From the NCBI RefSeq assembly GCF_029866045.1, contig NZ_JARXAB010000038.1:1-46818 (forward strand): DNA of 46,818 bases, read 5' to 3'. The position numbers were made by a program, and so were the translations under genes. Source of the DNA: Ramlibacter sp. Its GTDB lineage: Bacteria; Pseudomonadota; Gammaproteobacteria; Burkholderiales; Burkholderiaceae_C. Positions 43,450 through 46,818 of the stretch are shown here, in pieces; within the stretch, counting starts at the first letter, position 1; every line of letters starts with the position of its first letter. The notes beneath the pieces were generated by a model. The model did not search any database, was not told where the DNA came from, and saw nothing but the letters and a program-made list of their open reading frames with translations.

Positions 43450-46400
43450 GAACGAATCGCCGACGCCCCCCCGCTGGATCCGGGCGCTTTCCATCGCCGC
43501 CTCAGCCCTTTGGTGGCTGCTCGTGGCCCTGTGGTTGGCGCTGGCATTGGCCTGGGGCGCGTTGCACGGCTGGATTGTGCCGCGTATCGACGATTGGCGT
43601 CCTGCGCTGGAGCGGGAGGCCTCGCGGGTTCTGGGGGTGCCCGTGCGCATCGGTGCGATCACCGCCCACAGCAACGCGCTCATGCCCTCCTTCGAGCTGT
43701 CCGAGGTGGTCTTGCAGGACGCTCAGGCGCGCGATGCCCTGCGGCTGCAACGGGTCGTAGTGGCGCTCTCGCCCCGCTCCCTGCTGAACCTGGGCATGGA
43801 GCAGCTTTATATCGAGGGGCCGCAGCTGGAGGTGCGTCGCGACGCGACCGGCCGGCTCTGGGTGGCCGGGCTGGAGGTCTCCCCCGCCACGGGTGAGGCC
43901 AGCCCGGCGGCCAACTGGTTCTTCCGGCAAAAAGAGGTCGTGGTCCTCGGGGGCGCCCTGCGCTGGGTCGACGAGCAGCGCAGCGCCCCGCCCCTGGTCC
44001 TGACCGACGTGCGATTTGTCGCCCGCAACGGCCCGCGCCGCCATGACCTGCGGCTCGACGCCAGCCCGCCCGCCGACTGGGGCGGTGCCTTCACCCTGAT
44101 GGGGGAGTTGCGCTCTCCCTTGCTGTCCCAGCACCCAGGCCGCTGGCAGGACTGGCAGGGCGAGCTCCACGCCGATTTCAGTGCGGTCGATTTGTCCCGT
44201 TTGCGCCCCTACGCCAATCTGGGGGTAGACCTGCGCAGCGGCCAGGGCCGGCTGCGCGCCTGGGCCGACCTCGACCGCGGCCGCCTCTTGGGTGGCCAGG
44301 CCGAGATCGACCTTCGGCAGGTGGATGCGGTGCTGGTCGCCGGCCGCCCCCCTCTGGCCCTGGAATCGGTCGCCGGTCGCCTGATTGGTAAGCGGCTTGG
44401 CCAGGGCTTTCAACTCGAAACCCAGGCCCTGCAATTCCAGACCCCTGACGGTCAGCGCTGGCCCGGCGGCAACCTGTCGCTCGCCTGGGAGCCGGCGGCC
44501 GCCAAGGAGCCTGGCCGGGGCCGCCTGCGGGCCGACCGGCTTGACCTGCAGGCCCTGACCCGGCTGGCCGACCGTCTACCTCTCACCGACGAACAGCGTG
44601 GCCTGCTGGCGCAGATTCCCCGGGGCCCCGACGGCCTGGCCGGCCTGATCGAGCGCCTGGATGCCAGCTGGGAGCTGCCCGCCACCGCCCCGGCCAAGTA
44701 CAAGGTCAGTGCCCGCGCCAGCGGTCTGGTCCTTCCGGCGGATCCGGCCAGCCGCCGCCCCGGGCTGCGTGGGGTGACGCTCCAGGGCGAATTCGACCAG
44801 GCGGGCGGGAAGGCCCATCTCGAGGCTCCGGGCAGCGTGCTTTCCTTGCCAGGCGTGTTGGCCGAGCCCCAAGTGGGCCTCGACCGGCTGGTGGCCGACC
44901 TCCAGTGGAAGCGGTCCGATGGCCGCCTCAGCGTCAGCGCCACCGGTATCCGTCTGGCCAACGCCGACCTGCAGGCCGAGGGTCAGGCCACCTGGCGCAG
45001 CGCAGACCCGGCGCGCGGCGGGCCGGGCAACCTCGACCTGCAGATGACGATCGCGCGGGCCGAGGCCAACCGGGTCTGGCGCTACCTGCCGCTGTCGCTG
45101 CCGCAGACGCGCGACTATGTGCGCGAAGCCATCTCCGCTGGCCAGGCCTACGACGCTCGGGTCACTCTGCGCGGCGATCTTCGGGACTTCCCCTTCCGAG
45201 ACCCCAAGAGCGGCGAGTTCCGCATTGCCACCAAGGTGCGTGACCTGCAATACGCCTACGCGCCGCGCAGCAGTGCGCGCCCGCCGGGTGGGCCGGTTTG
45301 GCCGGCGCTGACGGGTCTGTCGGGCGAGCTGGTGTTCGAGCGCGCCGGCATGCAGGTGAACAAGGCCCAGGGCCGGTTTGCCGGTGTTCCGGGGCTGCAG
45401 GTGCAGGCCGATGCTGCCATCCCTAACTTTGCCGAGGGGGTGGTCGGGGTCACCGGCACGGTGCGCGGCCCGTTGGCCGAGTCACTGGCGGTCTTTAACG
45501 CCTCGCCTGTCGCCCTCACACTGGGCCAACCACTGGCCCAGGCCACGGTCAATGGCCCCGCCGAGGTAAAGCTGCAGTTGTCACTACCCCTGGCCGGTCT
45601 GGACCGCAGCAAGGTGCAGGGCAGTGTCATCCTGCCCGGTAACGACTTCGCCATGCCCGGGGTGCCAGCCCTGGCCCGCGCCCGGGGAACGGTGGCCTTC
45701 ACCGAGCGCGGCTTCAGCCTGGCCGGGGTGCAGGCGCGCGCCCTGGGCGGTGACCTGCGCATGGATGGCGGCTCCCGGCCTGCGCCGGTACCCGCCGGTG
45801 AGGCGCCCATCCAGCTGCGTATCCAAGGCACCGCCTCGGCTGAGGGCCTGCGCCAGGCGCGCGAGCTCGGTCCGGTACCCCGGCTGGCGCGCCAGGCCAT
45901 CGGCAGCGCGCCCTACACCGCCCTCATCGGCCTGCGCCCAGGCTCCGCCGATGTGACCGTCACCAGCACGCTGCAGGGGCTGTCGCTGTCCCTGCCAGCT
46001 CCCCTGAACAAGGCAGCAGACACCGTCCTTCCGCTCCGCTTTGAGCGCAGCTTCGGCGGCACCGCAGCCCGGCCGCAGGACCAGTTGCGCGTGGAGCTGG
46101 GCCGCCTGGGCAGCGTTCACTATGTCCGTGATCTTTCGGCAGCCGAGCCCCAGGTGCTGCGCGGCGCCATCGGTCTGGGTCTGGCCCCTGGCGAGTCGGT
46201 ATCCCTGCCGGAGCAGGGCGTCGCGGCCACCCTGCGCCTGGTTGGCGTCAACCTGGACGACTGGGAGCAGGCTCTGACCTTGCCCACCACCCCGGCGGCA
46301 AACCGGGGCCTGGCCGACCCTGTCCTGCAGTCCTACCTGCCGACCACCTTCAGCCTGCGCGCGCGCGAGCTCACCCTTTCCGGCCGCACAGTCAACAACC

Positions 46401-46818
46401 TGGCGGCCACCGGCACCCGCGACGGTCTGACGTGGCGGGCGGTGGTCGAGGCCAGCCAGGTTCTGGGCAATTTCGAGTACCGCCAGCCCGCCAACCCCGC
46501 GGCCGGCGCCGGACGCCTGGTGGCGCGCTTGAACCGGCTGGCCATCCCAGCCAGCGCCGCCGGCGATGTTGAGGCGCTGCTGGACACGCAGACCACAAGC
46601 ATGCCGGCGATCGACGCGGTGGTGGAGGATTTCGAGCTGCGTGGCAAGAAGCTGGGCCGGCTGGAGATGGAGGCCGTCAACCGCGCCGCATCGAGTGGCA
46701 GCGGGTCCGAGTGGCGTCTGAACCGACTGGTGCTGGCCATGCCCGAGGCCACGCTCACCGCCAGCGGGACCTGGGCTGCGCCGCCCTCGGCGTCGGCCGC
46801 CCCCTCCGCCCCGCGGGC
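43448..46818 (+). CDS. YhdP-family (AsmA-like) envelope protein, 3' end outside window
   Basis: The frame stays open from ATG 43448 to the window end, giving 1123 codons with no stop. After about 15 residues a single membrane segment (ALSIAASALWWLLVALWLALALAWGALH) anchors the protein in the inner membrane. The rest is a long, beta-rich periplasmic region with repeated AsmA-type strands such as VPVRIGAITAHSNALMPSFELSEVVLQD near the start. YhdP, TamB and YdbH form bridge-like proteins that help carry phospholipids to the outer membrane, and family members are about 1300-1400 residues, so about 200-300 residues are missing here. It is divergent from glnE with overlapping start codons. Confidence 0.87.
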   Translation, partial: MNESPTPPRWIRALSIAASALWWLLVALWLALALAWGALHGWIVPRIDDWRPALEREASRVLGVPVRIGAITAHSNALMPSFELSEVVLQDAQARDALRLQRVVVALSPRSLLNLGMEQLYIEGPQLEVRRDATGRLWVAGLEVSPATGEASPAANWFFRQKEVVVLGGALRWVDEQRSAPPLVLTDVRFVARNGPRRHDLRLDASPPADWGGAFTLMGELRSPLLSQHPGRWQDWQGELHADFSAVDLSRLRPYANLGVDLRSGQGRLRAWADLDRGRLLGGQAEIDLRQVDAVLVAGRPPLALESVAGRLIGKRLGQGFQLETQALQFQTPDGQRWPGGNLSLAWEPAAAKEPGRGRLRADRLDLQALTRLADRLPLTDEQRGLLAQIPRGPDGLAGLIERLDASWELPATAPAKYKVSARASGLVLPADPASRRPGLRGVTLQGEFDQAGGKAHLEAPGSVLSLPGVLAEPQVGLDRLVADLQWKRSDGRLSVSATGIRLANADLQAEGQATWRSADPARGGPGNLDLQMTIARAEANRVWRYLPLSLPQTRDYVREAISAGQAYDARVTLRGDLRDFPFRDPKSGEFRIATKVRDLQYAYAPRSSARPPGGPVWPALTGLSGELVFERAGMQVNKAQGRFAGVPGLQVQADAAIPNFAEGVVGVTGTVRGPLAESLAVFNASPVALTLGQPLAQATVNGPAEVKLQLSLPLAGLDRSKVQGSVILPGNDFAMPGVPALARARGTVAFTERGFSLAGVQARALGGDLRMDGGSRPAPVPAGEAPIQLRIQGTASAEGLRQARELGPVPRLARQAIGSAPYTALIGLRPGSADVTVTSTLQGLSLSLPAPLNKAADTVLPLRFERSFGGTAARPQDQLRVELGRLGSVHYVRDLSAAEPQVLRGAIGLGLAPGESVSLPEQGVAATLRLVGVNLDDWEQALTLPTTPAANRGLADPVLQSYLPTTFSLRARELTLSGRTVNNLAATGTRDGLTWRAVVEASQVLGNFEYRQPANPAAGAGRLVARLNRLAIPASAAGDVEALLDTQTTSMPAIDAVVEDFELRGKKLGRLEMEAVNRAASSGSGSEWRLNRLVLAMPEATLTASGTWAAPPSASAAPSAPR

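Noticed and set aside
42172..43896. Long plus-strand open frame of 574 codons across the start of glnE
   Set aside because: It is antisense to glnE, has no recognisable family blocks and is explained by high GC content. glnE and the yhdP-like gene in other frames account for this DNA.

Overview
The window reads as a high-GC chromosome segment from a betaproteobacterium, most likely Burkholderiales and Comamonadaceae-like. The reasons are the gene families (TctC/Bug periplasmic binding proteins, a TctD/TctE-type two-component pair, a DUF3717 protein, NodT-type efflux lipoprotein, stand-alone RfaE2) and the backbone order recA-recX ... sucC-sucD-terC ... pilA-pglL ... moaC-bepA ... purB-gst ... 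glnE/yhdP. I see no rRNA, tRNA, CRISPR array, insertion sequence or prophage. Assignments rest on reading the translated sequence, not on database searches.

Layout. 1-3341: end of a SPOR-domain protein, a sensor kinase/response regulator pair and a MarR-type regulator. 3434-5201: recA with a candidate LexA box and a terminator, then recX. 5224-8234: a lower-GC islet with a LysR regulator, a metallo-beta-lactamase-fold hydrolase and a periplasmic carboxylate-binding protein. 8369-12363: argC, sucC-sucD and a TerC-family membrane protein. 12605-19255: a tightly packed four-gene signalling operon made of a CHASE2 Ser/Thr kinase, a PP2C phosphatase, a double-FHA protein and a CHASE2 adenylate cyclase. 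19465-21696: a type IV pilin and a PglL-type O-oligosaccharyltransferase. 21769-28301: a minus-strand catabolic operon (CitE-like lyase, TctC binding protein, class III CoA-transferase, TauD-type dioxygenase, MFS transporter) with a divergent LysR regulator. 28326-34688: moaC, a BepA-type protease, a YvlD-like membrane protein, a DUF3717/DUF1289 protein, yaeQ, purB, a glutathione S-transferase and rfaE2. 34685-43449: a tripartite RND efflux system downstream of glnE. 43448-46818: the start of a YhdP-family protein that runs off the window.

Two blocks stand out as possible undescribed systems. The first is the CHASE2 kinase/phosphatase/FHA/CHASE2 cyclase operon. It holds a writer, eraser and reader of threonine phosphorylation plus a cAMP-producing output, has the same periplasmic sensor fold at both ends, and lies just upstream of pilA. 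The second is the dioxygenase/CoA-transferase/CitE-lyase operon. Its enzymes can be ordered into a hydroxylate, activate, cleave route for an unknown carboxylic acid. Both functional readings are inference from domain content and gene order.

Smaller points include glnE and yhdP start codons that overlap head to head in a single CATG, a 13-bp perfect hairpin in front of the CHASE2 kinase, a hairpin between pilA and the glycosylase gene, and a 10-bp perfect inverted repeat in the promoter region of the catabolic operon.
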